Shown here: piece by piece, positions 47,885 through 58,716 of the stretch
How the letters are laid out: every line of letters starts with the position of its first letter
Position numbering within the stretch: position 1 is the first letter of the stretch
From: Stenocarpella maydis
Lineage: Eukaryota > Ascomycota > Sordariomycetes > Diaporthales > Diaporthaceae
Reading direction: 5' to 3'
NCBI GenBank assembly: GCA_002270565.1
Contig: NQMI01000143.1
Span: forward strand, 1-64,000
DNA: 64,000 nucleotides
Notes under the pieces: model-generated
The model's database searches: none
What the model was told of the DNA's origin: nothing
The model's input: only the letters and a program-made list of their open reading frames with translations
Translations under genes and position numbers: made by a program

Positions 47885-48455
47885 TATGCTTTAGATCACA
47901 AATATGCCTTAATGGGTTAAATTAGGTAAGTATGGGGGTAGATACTTCCACTTTATGCCTTTCTGACTAATTGCCTTATAGATCTCCCTGCTATAGTGCT
48001 AGGAAGCATTATCCATTATAATAATTAACCTCAGGCCCGGGTATAGGCTTATCTTTAGCAAAATACTTTCCTCTAGCTACTATAGGAAGAATTCTTTTAT
48101 TATATAGCCCTTATATACTGTGATAGTAAGCAAGCTATTAATTATAATTGCCGGGAGGATATGGCAGTAAGCGCCTCGCTTAAGAAGACTTTCCACCTAT
48201 AGAGTGTACCCAAGAGGTGCCTAACCTATTCTTTTAGTACCATTATGCTTATTAAGACTTAATTCATTAAGGAAAACAAATATATCGGCTATATAGCCTG
48301 GCTTATTTGCTTACCAGAGGTAGTAGTCGCGAATGCCCTCATCCCGCTGGCAGGCCAGTATATATATTCATTTGTTGCTCTAGCTGCAGGCCCTAAGGAC
48401 GTTGCCTATTGTCTTTGTAGTGATATTGATTTGGAACTGCTCGGTGAGGAAATAC
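47885..48455 (-). pseudogene. Tc1/mariner transposase relic (DDE catalytic domain)
   Basis: A single minus-strand frame reads LTEQFQINITTKTIGNVLRA, CQRDEGIRDYYLW, IADIFVFLNELSLNKHNGTK and APLGYTL, then IIIMDNAS and IKWKYLPPYLPNLTH. These are the three catalytic blocks of a Tc1/mariner DDE transposase (normally F-x-D-E, M-D-N-A and P-P-Y-S-P-D). The first catalytic Asp is Asn here, and about six internal TAG/TAA codons occur. The N-terminal HTH half (above 48,455) is not readable with confidence. Confidence 0.82.
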
Positions 48456-49467
48456 TATATTTTATTAAAGTATAGGTTTAGCTTAATAAGTAAAAGATCT
48501 TTAAGCTCCTACCTTATATAATATATGTATTAGTTAAGCTCTATAGCCTTATTTTAAGTAATTAAGCTAATAAACCTCTAGGGCTTATTACTCTAGCTTA
48601 ACTGCATTTGATGGTGATAGTGATGGTATGCATAAGGTAATGGTTTGGCTGGTGGCAACTCTCTAATGGTATATCTGAATAGTTGTATAACTAACCCGGA
48701 ATTCAGCTTGTAGCTACTTATTAGGTGGTGCTAGGTTAGAATGTAAATAGAACTCTAACCGCTGGAGCTTATTGTTTATTAGGCGATGATAGTATATTAT
48801 AAGACCCTTATATTTGCCTATTTAGGGGCGTTAGCGACGTAAATAGGGTTGAAGTCGTTGTTTAGGCGAGAATTGTGAGTTTCCTGACTTTGCACTAAAA
48901 TTTAAGTGGTTAGTGTGGCAAATGCTAATTTAGCCGGGGGGGGGGGCTTAGTCTCGTTTTTCCGACACAGCGGCTGAGACCCACTGGCAGCGCATGTCAG
49001 ATTTTGCCGTGTTCTGGGTGATTAATCCTGAGGCAGTCAGCAACTGAAGCCCATCCACGCCAATTCCAGCAAGCTACGGGCAGGTCTAGCCAATGGTTGT
49101 GACAGGACTCCAGAAGGGTGGCACATTAATTAAAATCCTTCAGATATGGTTGGCCCAAGAACCCTTTTCATGCTGCTGGAGTAGCAAGGACTTTAACCAG
49201 TCGAATTTTTGCGCAGTAAGAAAGAATGATCCGGTTCTCACCCAGGAACAAGGAATTTACGGTTAAATCACCATGACTTCACGACATACATATGGATCTT
49301 TACTAATGCCATTATGGCCTGTGTCGCGCAACAATGTGAATAGAGGAGACAACATTTGAAGGCGCGTGGACTTATTGCAAAGCCTCAAGTCAAGAAAATT
49401 GGATTCCAAGTGACGACAAATCATTTCAGGGCTGAGGGAATGCCCTCGAGCTCACTCACTTCCTCTT
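48456..49467. other. boundary between repeat block and gene-bearing region
   Basis: Composition returns to normal across this stretch. A homopolymer G run lies at 48,936-48,946. The last about 300 bp are the 3' flank of the alcohol dehydrogenase gene. No gene supported. Confidence 0.5.
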
Positions 49468-50771
49468 CTAGTATTTGGCTCCAAGCTCTTCATCCTTGAC
49501 GATCTGCTCCTTGTCAATGACAATGACCGCTTTACCTTGCAGTTTGCCACCGTTCACCAAGCCTAGCAGGTCCTCGATTTGTTCCAGACCGTAGAAAATA
49601 TTAGTTTTGACCTTGATGCCTGTGGCTGCAATAAAGCGAACCTAGAATTCTGTCAGATGTGGTCTCTTGCGCACTCGTGGACGTAAAGGAACAGATGAGG
49701 TTCCAGAATATCTCACGGAGCCCACTCCAACCCAAGCACGAGACAATGGAGAGGTTCTGCAGGTACTTACCATATCGTTACTCTCCCCAGGTGAGCTGAT
49801 GACGCTTCCTTTTACCCTCACATCGCGGAAGACGAATTGATTGAAAGGAATCACGACGTCCTTTGGCTGAGCGATCTGCACCATAGTTGCGTGCCTCTTG
49901 GTTATTGCACAACCCAGCGCTGCGGCCGTAGGGGCGTCGGAGAGCGTGACCGTGGCATCGACACCTGGGTTTCCGGGATTTGCGTCGCGGGTGGCTTCGT
50001 GGACCTCCTTGAGCACTGCCTCTTGTTCCTTTCTCGCATCGATGACGACGTCTGCACCGAGAGCCTTGGAGATCTCCAACCCATCATCCCTCGCATCGAT
50101 GCCGATGACTTTGAATCCTTTCTTCTTGGCGAACTGCACCCCGAGATGTCCCAGACCCCCTCCACTGCCCACAATTGCGAGCCACTGTCCCTCCTTGAGG
50201 TCTGCCTGCTCGACCCCACGCCATACTGTCCTTCCGGCACAGGCTAGCGGTGCAGCGCTCAGCAGAGATATCTCACTGGGGAGTTTGGTACTGGTGCGTG
50301 CATCGCAGACGGCGTACTGGGCAAAGAACCCATCGCGATGGACGCCACAGTGGCCTTCGGTGCTCTCACAGTATTGCCTCCAACCCTCATTGGGGCCGGT
50401 GCATTCAGGACACTTGCCGCATGGATGAAAAGGCAGGCCGCACATGACGCGGTCGCCTGGCTTCAGGTCCGAAGACGGGCCGGCAGCCACCACGGTGCCA
50501 GCACCTTCATGCGAGGCCGTTACGGGAAGAGGGGTTCCGAAATCCCCAGATTGTATCATGCTGTCTGTGTGGCAGTACGAAGCCACGGCGACCTTGACTA
50601 GGATGTCGTAGGCACCGAGGCTGGAAGGGTCCGGGGCGCGAATTGTGTTGACCTTATAAGGCTTGCCATACTCGACGACCTAGGATAGCGTGTTAAAATT
50701 TCTCCGGAATAGGAGATGACCTGGTCACTTGCCTGTATGGCCGTCATTTTTTCAGGCACGCGTGAGGCCAT
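49468..50771 (-). CDS. zinc-dependent alcohol dehydrogenase, ADH1-like medium-chain family
   Basis: Predicted cytosolic NAD-dependent interconversion of alcohols and aldehydes. My model has three exons: 50733-50771, 49771-50679 and 49468-49641, giving 373 residues, close to the usual length. Intron 1 (53 bp) is GC-AG, intron 2 (129 bp) is GT-AG. The start ATG has a good context (ACCATGG). Catalytic-zinc ligands Cys49 (SYCHTD) and His70-Glu71 (SHEGAG) are present, as are structural-zinc cysteines 100, 103, 106 and 117 (CGKCPEC...C). The Rossmann motif GSGGGLGHLG is followed by IDARD, whose Asp favours NAD over NADP. The last exon ends ELGAKY. The gene is the first intact one right of the repeat block and faces it. 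Exact substrate unknown. Confidence 0.92.
50680..50732 (-). other. GC-AG intron of the alcohol dehydrogenase gene
   Basis: The boundary reads ACAG/GCAAGT ... CTAG/GTCG. Splicing here joins MTAIQ to VVEYGKPYKV in frame, the expected N-terminus of this family. No GT donor nearby gives that join. Confidence 0.8.
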
Positions 50772-51606
50772 GGTAATGTCTCGTGTTATCCGAGAACGGC
50801 AGCTCTCAGTCTTTGCTTTCGGTTCAGGTGTTGCACAGGAAGGTGGACGAAGTGATTTAGTTAGTCAAGGCCAAAGCGGGACACTAGTCGAGTCCTTGGC
50901 TTCAGCGGGCAAGCCGGATAATCGGTGATATATTCGTAGAAGAATGCGGGGGAGGGATTGGCGGTGCGGTCCGCAGTGCTCGAGATGCGGGCGAAACCAG
51001 GTCCGGCTTGCAACAGCAGTCCACTTAACTAATATTCAACAGGTGGGATGCTCATGACGTAGCTGCCATATCGGCGATAAAGACAAGAGCATATAGCCTT
51101 CTGTCAAAGTCCGGACGGTGGGGCAGGGATGGAGACTATTCTACCCACTGGTGCGACCAGAGCAATTTCCTCTATATTTCCGGAATCGAGCGCTTCTCCT
51201 TGCATGATACTATGATAACAATCTTGCCCAATAAGCCTTTGGTTGCCCGGACGGTGCTTGCACCACAGAAGACGTAGACCTGTGACATGTCCCTTCCGTA
51301 CGTTGAATGCTGCCTTCCGCGCAATAAGTGATGCTTAGTTGTTACAAATCGCCGTCCTCCCACTTCATCCTTGAAAAGTGGCCCGGCGGCTGCCTTGACT
51401 GCATGGCCCAATGTAATCTCGGAAGGCGCCCTCAACGAGCGTCACTAAGGGAGGAGTAGACACGATAATGGTTTACAATATTGGACTTTTCTGACTAAAG
51501 AAATGGTACGGAACTAAAATAATCGGATAGTGTCGATGGAATGCATAGTAATACGGTTTTAGCAATAGTGGGAAGGCGGCAAAACTACGATATCAATAAC
51601 TACCTA
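50772..51606. other. intergenic, no gene recognised
   Basis: Promoter side of the alcohol dehydrogenase gene, then unassigned sequence. The 87-codon minus-strand frame at 51172-51435 shows no motif. Confidence 0.5.
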
Positions 51607-52066
51607 CTGTTACGGGGGTGTATGGGAGTGAATTACGGTAAGAACCCTAAAGAAACCGTAATTCAGAAGGGTGCCATAGGCCTAGAACTTACCGTCAGAT
51701 ATCAACTTATCATAAGACAAAGCCCATATATATATACAATCGCTCCTTCCTCTAAAAGGCACATCACAAGAAGGAATACCACGGGAAGCTATCTAAGTAG
51801 GTACCTTTAAAGGAGCAACTTGAAGGACCATGGAATAGGAAAGATCTCTTATGCTATTAAAGAAGTCTTTAAAAAGAAGTCTCAAAAAGAGGTCAATATA
51901 AAAAAGAACGGCGATGAAATTCTAAGTGGGGAGATTTAAGCCTAAGGCATTTGGAATATAGGGGGCTTGTCTTACGGTAAGTTCTAGGCCTATGGCACCC
52001 TTCTGAATTAGTTATGGTTTCTTTGGGGTTCTCACCGTAATTCACTCCCATACACTCCCGTAATAG
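51607..52066. mobile_element. MITE, Tc1/mariner-like, with about 115-bp terminal inverted repeats
   Basis: The ends are inverted repeats: ctgttacgggggtgtatggg at the left and the complement of ctattacgggagtgtatggg at the right. They stay paired inward through gagtgaattacggt and cagaagggtgccataggcc to about 115 bp. A TA dinucleotide flanks each end (51605-51606 and 52067-52068), the target duplication of Tc1/mariner elements. At 460 bp with no coding capacity it must depend on a transposase in trans. Confidence 0.9.
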
Positions 52067-54260
52067 TAGAGATCGATCTCATACCGCGGCTGTGGAATCG
52101 AGAAGGTCTGTTTTTATTCGAAACCACGAACTCAACCATCAACTTCGGTGAGCCCGGCTCGAATGTACTAATGCGGGAAAACTGGTGGGTCAACTGCCTT
52201 CGGTTGATTCTGCTTGATGTGAGCAAAAGCTGAACATCAAATGAGAGAACAAGCTTTTGGCACCTTGTTGACCAACAATGTGACTTGTTCCACGTAGCGC
52301 TTCCAGATAATCATGCGTAAATGATCGCTGTGCCTCGCAAGCTGGTGTGTCAGTTTCCAGCACTTGAATGGCTTTTTCTGCAGGATGCCATAACTTCCGT
52401 TGCACTTGGCTGCGCGCCATATTCCCAAGATATTTTTCTCGATCAGACGGCGACAAACACACATTTGTGGACGGCTCAAGGCGTGAACCCTGGGTATAGA
52501 TCTTTCACTTCCACTTCCGGGGTTCTGCGCCAGGGACTCTTTGATCTTATGTTTGATATACTCCGATGAGCCGAGTCCACCAGACGGAAGTATCAGATCT
52601 ACGTCCCCTGCTGTCGAACCTTTTGAATTGTGTATATCACCTCAGTTGATCAGCCGGTCACGAGCGCGATATATGGGCCGCTTCAACCCACTGGCAGCCA
52701 CCTTCTTAGGCCTCCTCTTGACCATAATCTCGCAATCTTCTAGGATAGCCTCGTCGAAGGTCTTAGCCAACTCGCTCCTGTGCCTCAATCGTTAGTGTCG
52801 CGTTATAAGGTACCGGGTGTATTGTGCATTAGTGGCATCACTTTTGTCCTTATAGTACAGCGGCCAAATTTCGCGACGGTTACTCATTACGGCCTCGCTG
52901 AAAATATTAAAGAGAGACCAATTGACTGTGCTGGCGAAATTCCCATACCAGGCGAATCTGAGCTGGTTGTTGGCGACGTCGTCGCCTACTCAGGCGCATT
53001 TGGAGGGATCGGCACGGTAAAGTATTCATCATGCTTAATCCTTTCAGTATCCAGATTTCTCTTGTTGCTCTAAAAGCCAGGTGTTTCTCTCATTTCGCGA
53101 CTCAACTTAGCGATGTCCCACGCGTGAGTGAGGTTGTTCTCGTGAGCTACTTTGCTCAGCTTGTCTCGGGCCAGGCGCTCAAAGTATGTGTCGATACGAG
53201 AAGAGCCTATGCACTCTCCCAGACGAGAACTCAAGGGGTCTATAGCGATTTCTCCGTTTTCAGAAGGTCTCTTGTCGAGGAGGCAGATGTCCTATTGAAG
53301 ACCTTTGTAATAGCGCCTAAGGGAGAACAATGAGAGGAGAGTATACATCATTGGTATTATCTACAAAACCTGAGTGACGTGATTGTCGTAGGTGGTCCTA
53401 GATGGCCAGGGCACTTATTAGCGCTGTGTGTGGTATCCGATTTCTAGTATGCGGAATCTGATTGAGTGTTCTTACGATAACGAGATATAAGGACCCACCT
53501 CCCGAGTTGGTAAAACACACAGCCTCCCAGCTATACTGACGGGAGGATCCGGCGAAGATTTCAGTGGGCCGAAGATGGAGCTCTGTCATGCACCGACTTT
53601 TGGTGCCCACTACCAAAGCTGAGCGCTGCCGAATTCCCGAGGCCCTGGTCGCTTTTGAACATGTCGGTCCCGAAGTTCTACACTATATAGCCACGTCTGC
53701 AGGAGTGTTAAACGAACAATTTGGCGTTGGTCATATCAACGGGACGACTGCCAGTTACATTTCTTGGTCCTCTACCCTACGAGTCAGCCGCGTAAGTCAA
53801 CCCTCACTGGTGCATTAGTATGGCCCACAGTAGAGGGCGGAGCCCTGCCGACTGCACATTTCGCCTTCTTTCCGCTGCTCCCGGAAATTGGAAACCGATA
53901 GATTGGATCCATAGATCCCAGATCCAGAAGCAGCCCCGCGGCATCCCCTACTTTATCCTGCGATATCAGAGCCGGCCTGCCGCATATGGGTCGCACTCCA
54001 CCTGCGATGCTGACTAGCTGTCATAATATGGATCACATGATAGACGGAATAGGCTGTGCCAGTGATAAATAGGACGGAAACCTCCCGTATATCAGGTTGA
54101 GGAAGCCCGGAAAGCACAATCGCTGGCCCTCGCGTCGAGTTCCATCCTCCAACGCAATCGTTCCTCCTGGGCATACGCGTGGTTGGCTTTGAGGCTTCTG
54201 CTCATGACATTCATTTCCCTTCGCGTCACTCTTTAAACATTCGTTTTGAGATCTACGATT
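52067..54260. other. unresolved region with possible gene relics
   Basis: Composition is normal and several frames of 65-100 codons are open, but none has a start, splice and motif set I can defend. Two fragments read like pieces of real protein: ATVTHYGLAENIKERPIDCA with IPIPGESELVVGDVVAYSGA after it (plus, about 52.87-53.02 kb), and ALVAFEHVGPEVLHYIATSA (plus, about 53.64-53.70 kb). They may be pseudogene remains. The end is the promoter of the phospholipase gene. Confidence 0.4.
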
Positions 54261-55954
54261 ATGTCAATCACGATGCTGTCCCAGATCCTCTTCGCGCTCG
54301 GCCCCGTGGGTGCTCTTGCGGCTTCTGCATACGCCCCGGCATCCAGCACTTGCCCCCCCGAGAGCCTCGTACGGTCCGCCGATGGCATCTCGGACTCGGA
54401 GGCTTCCTGGGCCGTCAAGCGCAAGGCTGTGACGGACACGGCCCTGAAGAGCTGGCTCGAGACCGCTCTTCCCGGCGTGGACGCGGCCAGCTTCCCGACA
54501 CTGGCCCTCGCGGTATCCGGCGGTGGCTTCAGGTCTCTACTCACCGGCGCCGGTGTGATCCAGGCCCTCGACGGACGAGACAGCAGTGATAGCACGTCTG
54601 GTCTATACCAGGCCCTGACGTACCATGCCGGCCTGTCCGGCGGCGCTTGGTTGCTGAGTGCCCTTGCTGCGGACAACTGGCCCACGATCTCGCAACTCCG
54701 CGACAATGTGTGGGAGCCGCAGTTCGCAGGAGGCATACTCAACGCGAGCAGCGCCACCACAGTGGGGGACTATCAGCAAATCGCCGCGGACATCATAGCA
54801 AAGGGCTCAGCTGGCTTCCCGGTCTCGCTGACCGACCCCTGGGGGAGGATGCTCTCATACCAGTTCATGTCTGCCAGCGAGGGTGCCGTTGATGTCACGA
54901 TGTCGGACATACGCTCTCTGTCGACCTTCGCGTCATTCGACGCCCCGTTCCCGATAATCACTGCTTCCAAGATCACGCCTAACAGCGGGCAGTGTGCGCC
55001 GGGTGCGGATGAGGCTCTCTATGAGTTCAACCCATTCGAGTTTGGGTCATGGTCCGACGATATTTCCGCCTTCGTCCAGACTGAGTATATCGGCAGCAAC
55101 ATCACCGCCGGCTCTGCCTCTGAGTGCGTCACGGGGTTCGACAACATCGACTGGGTCCTGGGGACGTCATCTATGCTCCTGAACGAGTACGTGTGCAATG
55201 CGAGCCTCGGGGTGGACGTCACCACCCTCTTCCCCAGCAGCTTGATCGCAATCGTGGAGAAGTTCACCCCCGCCGATGAGTACGGCTACTCGCTGCTGCG
55301 CAACCCGTTCAAGGGGTTCGAGTCCACGACCGCGACGAAGCCCAGCAGCGTGTCCGGTTCCGATGAGCTGTACATTGTCGATGGCGGCGAGGCCGATCAT
55401 AACGTAAGTTGCACCCGTCTCCAATGCGCAAGCAGCGGCAAGCACCAGGAAGACACGGGAGACAGGCGCTGATACCTCGTCAACAGATCCCCTTGCTACC
55501 TCTGCTCGAGCCAACGCGTAACGTAAGCGTGATCATTGTGAGCGACAACTCCAATGACGAGGGCGGATTCCCCGACGGAACTCAAGTTGTCTCTACGTAC
55601 GAGGCCACGCGGACCGGCCGCCTGGCTGGCCGGTTTCCCACCGTCCCCGCGGCTGGCGACTTCAGCACCCATCGGGCACAGTTCTTCGGGTGCGACGAGC
55701 CCGGCGCCGTTACTGTGGTCTACCTGCCGAACTCGGACTGGACTTTCGCGTCCAACACCTCCACGTTGCAGTTGACGTACCCCGCGGCGGAGACGAACGC
55801 CATGATCTCGAACGGCAACCAGATCGCGACGCAGGGTGGTGATGATTCATGGGGCACCTGTCTTGCTTGCGGGATCATGCTCAAAGAGGTTGGGAGGTCG
55901 GCCCTGCCTAGCGGGTGCGAGGCTTGTCTGCAAGAATATTGCTGGTCTGCATGA
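54261..55954 (+). CDS. secreted phospholipase B / lysophospholipase (PLA2_B family)
   Basis: Hydrolyses acyl esters of phospholipids and lysophospholipids outside the cell. The ATG at 54261 gives a signal peptide (ILFALGPVGALAASA); the frame extends upstream only to a TTG. Exons 54261-55403 and 55487-55954 (intron 83 bp, AACG/GTAAG-type donor after GCC GAT CAT AAC) give 536 residues, slightly short for fungal PLB. Family motifs are all present: SGGGFR (Arg91), GLSGG with nucleophile Ser126, and DGGEADHN completed across the intron as NIPLLPLL (catalytic Asp374). The Cys-rich C-terminus (CLACG...CEACLQEYCW) matches the family, and there is no GPI tail. It is the first of three plus-strand ester hydrolases. 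Confidence 0.93.
55404..55486 (+). other. intron of the phospholipase B gene
   Basis: GTAAGT donor and CAACAG acceptor, 83 bp. Removing it restores the family-invariant N-I-P-L-x-P sequence after the catalytic Asp. Confidence 0.92.
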
Positions 55955-56577
55955 TGAACTGGAACCAGTACGCTGACGCTGTCATGATCGGTGGAGGAAA
56001 GTGTTGAAGGTTACGGATCTGACATCGTTGGGATACCCGCACCGGTACACATTCCACACATTGTATATACTATAAACGGGTGTCCCCTTGGGACACCTTC
56101 CCCGTAGACTTCGGCTCAACAGAAAGTAGTCAGGTCAGGGGGGGAAATATAATTATAATTATCACTTATCAGCGAACCTCGACCAGTCAAGTCCACGAAA
56201 GGGAAACGCCGTGCTGTAGAGATCAATTTGAAGAGGCAAATGAATAATCCAAGTATATGCATCTTGACCTGTGCCTTCCACCATGGAGCGCATGGCGTGC
56301 GAATTGCGGCGGTGTTGACGAGGCGGGGCTGATAGTTATTCCCGAGCTCAACCTCCCGAGATCTCGGCAGTTAATTGGGAGTCTGCTCGGCTTTACAAAT
56401 TTGGGGCTACCTTTTTGATTAATTCAGGTCACATGAAACCGAGAAATCCACCCACCTCCCCATCCCCTCCCTTCGGCTTCTTCAAAATTGATGTCCATCT
56501 TGCATGCTTCGGAACCCCCAATATACCTTCACCGAGGCTGGAGGTTCCAGCTGCCAGCCCCCAAAAAAAAAAAAAAA
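55955..56577. other. intergenic: phospholipase 3' flank and hydrolase promoter
   Basis: No gene. It ends in a run of fifteen A (56563-56577) directly before the next ATG. Confidence 0.6.
56563..56577. repeat. A15 tract abutting a start codon
   Basis: Fifteen consecutive A immediately precede the hydrolase ATG. If transcribed it would form a poly(A) leader at the initiation site. It may also be length-variable. Confidence 0.9.
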
Positions 56578-57565
56578 ATGGATCAGCAACCCGATTTCAT
56601 GAGAGATTTCAAGCCTCCGCCTTTTGTTCCGCCGGAGGATGCCGAGACATTTAAGGATATCCAGTACTCGTCCTCCGGCCACGTACGTCAGAGGCTGGAT
56701 CTATACCTGCCCAGGAATGGGACGCCCAGCAACAGCGCACTGCCACTCATTGTCTACATCCACGGTAGGCCAGACCATGGGAGTTCAAAGCTCCTGACCA
56801 TCTCGCGCCGTCGCTAAACTACATCCCACAGGTGGTGCCTTCATGTTCGGCTCCAAAGAGTCGCCCTGGATGCCGACCCGCCTCATCTCCAAGGGCTATG
56901 CCATAGCGAGCCTCGACTACCGCCTCAGCGGCGATGCCGTCTTCCCAGCCGCCGTGGAGGACTGCAAGGCTGCCGTCAGGTGGCTGCGGGCCCACGCGGC
57001 GGAGTACCGTCTTGATCCGGCCCGTTTTGTTGCCTTTGGGGAGTCTGCGGGTGCGCACCACGCCGTGTTCCTGGGGGTCACCTCCCCGGCCGGCGTGGGC
57101 GACGAGCTCGACGTTGGCGACCACCTGGGCCAGTCCAGCGCCGTCCAGGGCGTGGTGGACTATTACGGCCCGTCAGACTTCCTGCAGATGGATGCGCACG
57201 CGCCGGCAGACGGGAAGAACTCCGTCAAACACGACCCGCCCGGGAGCCCCGAATCATTGTACCTGGGCGCGGTGGATGGGATCCAGAGTGCCCCGGAGAA
57301 GGCAGCGAGGGCAAACCCCATCACCTATCTCTCGGCCGACAAGTCCAAGAGCGTGCCTCCCTTTTTTATCGCGCATGGCGTCAGCGATCACGTTGTCCCA
57401 TACCACCAGTCGGTTCTGCTCCACGACGCTCTGGTGAGGGTCGGCGTACCTGTAGGTTTACATGTAGTGGAAGGCGTAGACCACGTTTTCGAAGGAATCT
57501 CTCAGGACCACAGTGATTATCTGGATAGGAGGACAGCCGAGTTCCTGTCTAATATCTGTAAATAA
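56578..57565 (+). CDS. alpha/beta-hydrolase (hormone-sensitive-lipase-like, Abhydrolase_3)
   Basis: Predicted esterase or lipase of unknown substrate. Exons 56578-56764 and 56832-57565 (67-bp intron) give 306 residues. The join completes the oxyanion motif HGGAF (62-66). The nucleophile elbow is GESAG (Ser134), the acid is probably Asp248 (HGVSDHVVP) and the base His280 (GVDHVF); all are correctly ordered and spaced. There is no signal peptide, so it is probably intracellular. The start is the first ATG and follows a 15-A run with no gap. It lies 623 bp downstream of the phospholipase gene and 1.15 kb before a carboxylesterase, on the same strand. Confidence 0.9.
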
Positions 57566-58716
57566 AATAAGGTGAGTACTGGGCAAGGGGTGTGAGTCGC
57601 ACATGCGAAACATTAGCCAACAATTCAACCTAGACTCTGGTGTCTTTGCTGGCTGGTGATTTCGCAACATGCATGCGCACAGGACAATGCCGATAGGGCA
57701 AATGCCCAAGCAGGAGATCGAGTAGCAACAGACCTCTCACTGCGTTACACTCGCCATCGCCCTACGAAAACCAACACAAAGATGCCATCTACCTGAGACA
57801 TGCCAATGCCGTGGAGTTCTGCATCTAGCCAGCAGCCAGCGTGTTCCCACGGGCGGGCGAATTGGTTTTTTTTTCTGGCGGCAAACTATTCAAGTATTGT
57901 CTCCCAAGATATGGTACAACAGGCCTGGGCCAGCCGACTTGAGCATGCAGTGAGAGATTCGCGCTAGGTATGATCAGCAAGACCCGTTCGCCTGGGCACC
58001 GACCAAGTCTGGTTCTCCCGGAGGGACGGGGTTGGGATCACAAGGCATTTATTTAGTCTTTTGGGATGATGCAACATGAGACGAAGAGCCGGCTTGGCCA
58101 CGAGCCTAACCCTTCATGACTAGGTGTTGAAGAGAGCCGCATTGGCAGAGCCCCTGAGACATGAGACAGCACACCTGCAGCACCCCGTCGTGCAGTGGTT
58201 GCGGAGGTGGCTCAGCTGCGCCTCTTTAGTGTACTCTTGCTACCACACGACAACGCCAAACGCTTGTTTGCGCCTTCGCTCAAGCTTTCCGGCGAGCAAC
58301 AACTTGAACCTCACCTGAACCTAGTTTATTACCACAACTGCCGCGCCCCGGGACACTTCGGCGCGCGGTATTCTTGAACCAGCCTGATGGTAACCAGGCA
58401 ATCCCTGCCGAGCCGCGACCCTGAATTAAAGTTGCGAGTGATGCACGGGTCGATCCATAACGATGGCAGTGGTTAACGGTGCATGGCAATTCCCGTCGCG
58501 TTGGACATATCATGGCCCTGGTTCTCGACTCGTCTCTCTTGCCGGCTCCTCGTTGGCCACCACCTATTCGTACTGCTCGCCATCCCGCGATCCTCGCAGA
58601 GCCGTCTTTCATTTCTCGCCCAGGAGGCCTTTTTTTTTTTTCATTCATTCGTTCACTAGAGGGCCAGGGCCCGAATTACGTTCATTGATCTTGCAGATTT
58701 TCTAATCATAACAGCC
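57566..58716. other. intergenic, no gene recognised
   Basis: About 1.15 kb of normal composition between two same-strand genes. Short frames only. T-rich runs near 57,867 and 58,629 lie in probable flanking or promoter sequence. Confidence 0.55.
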
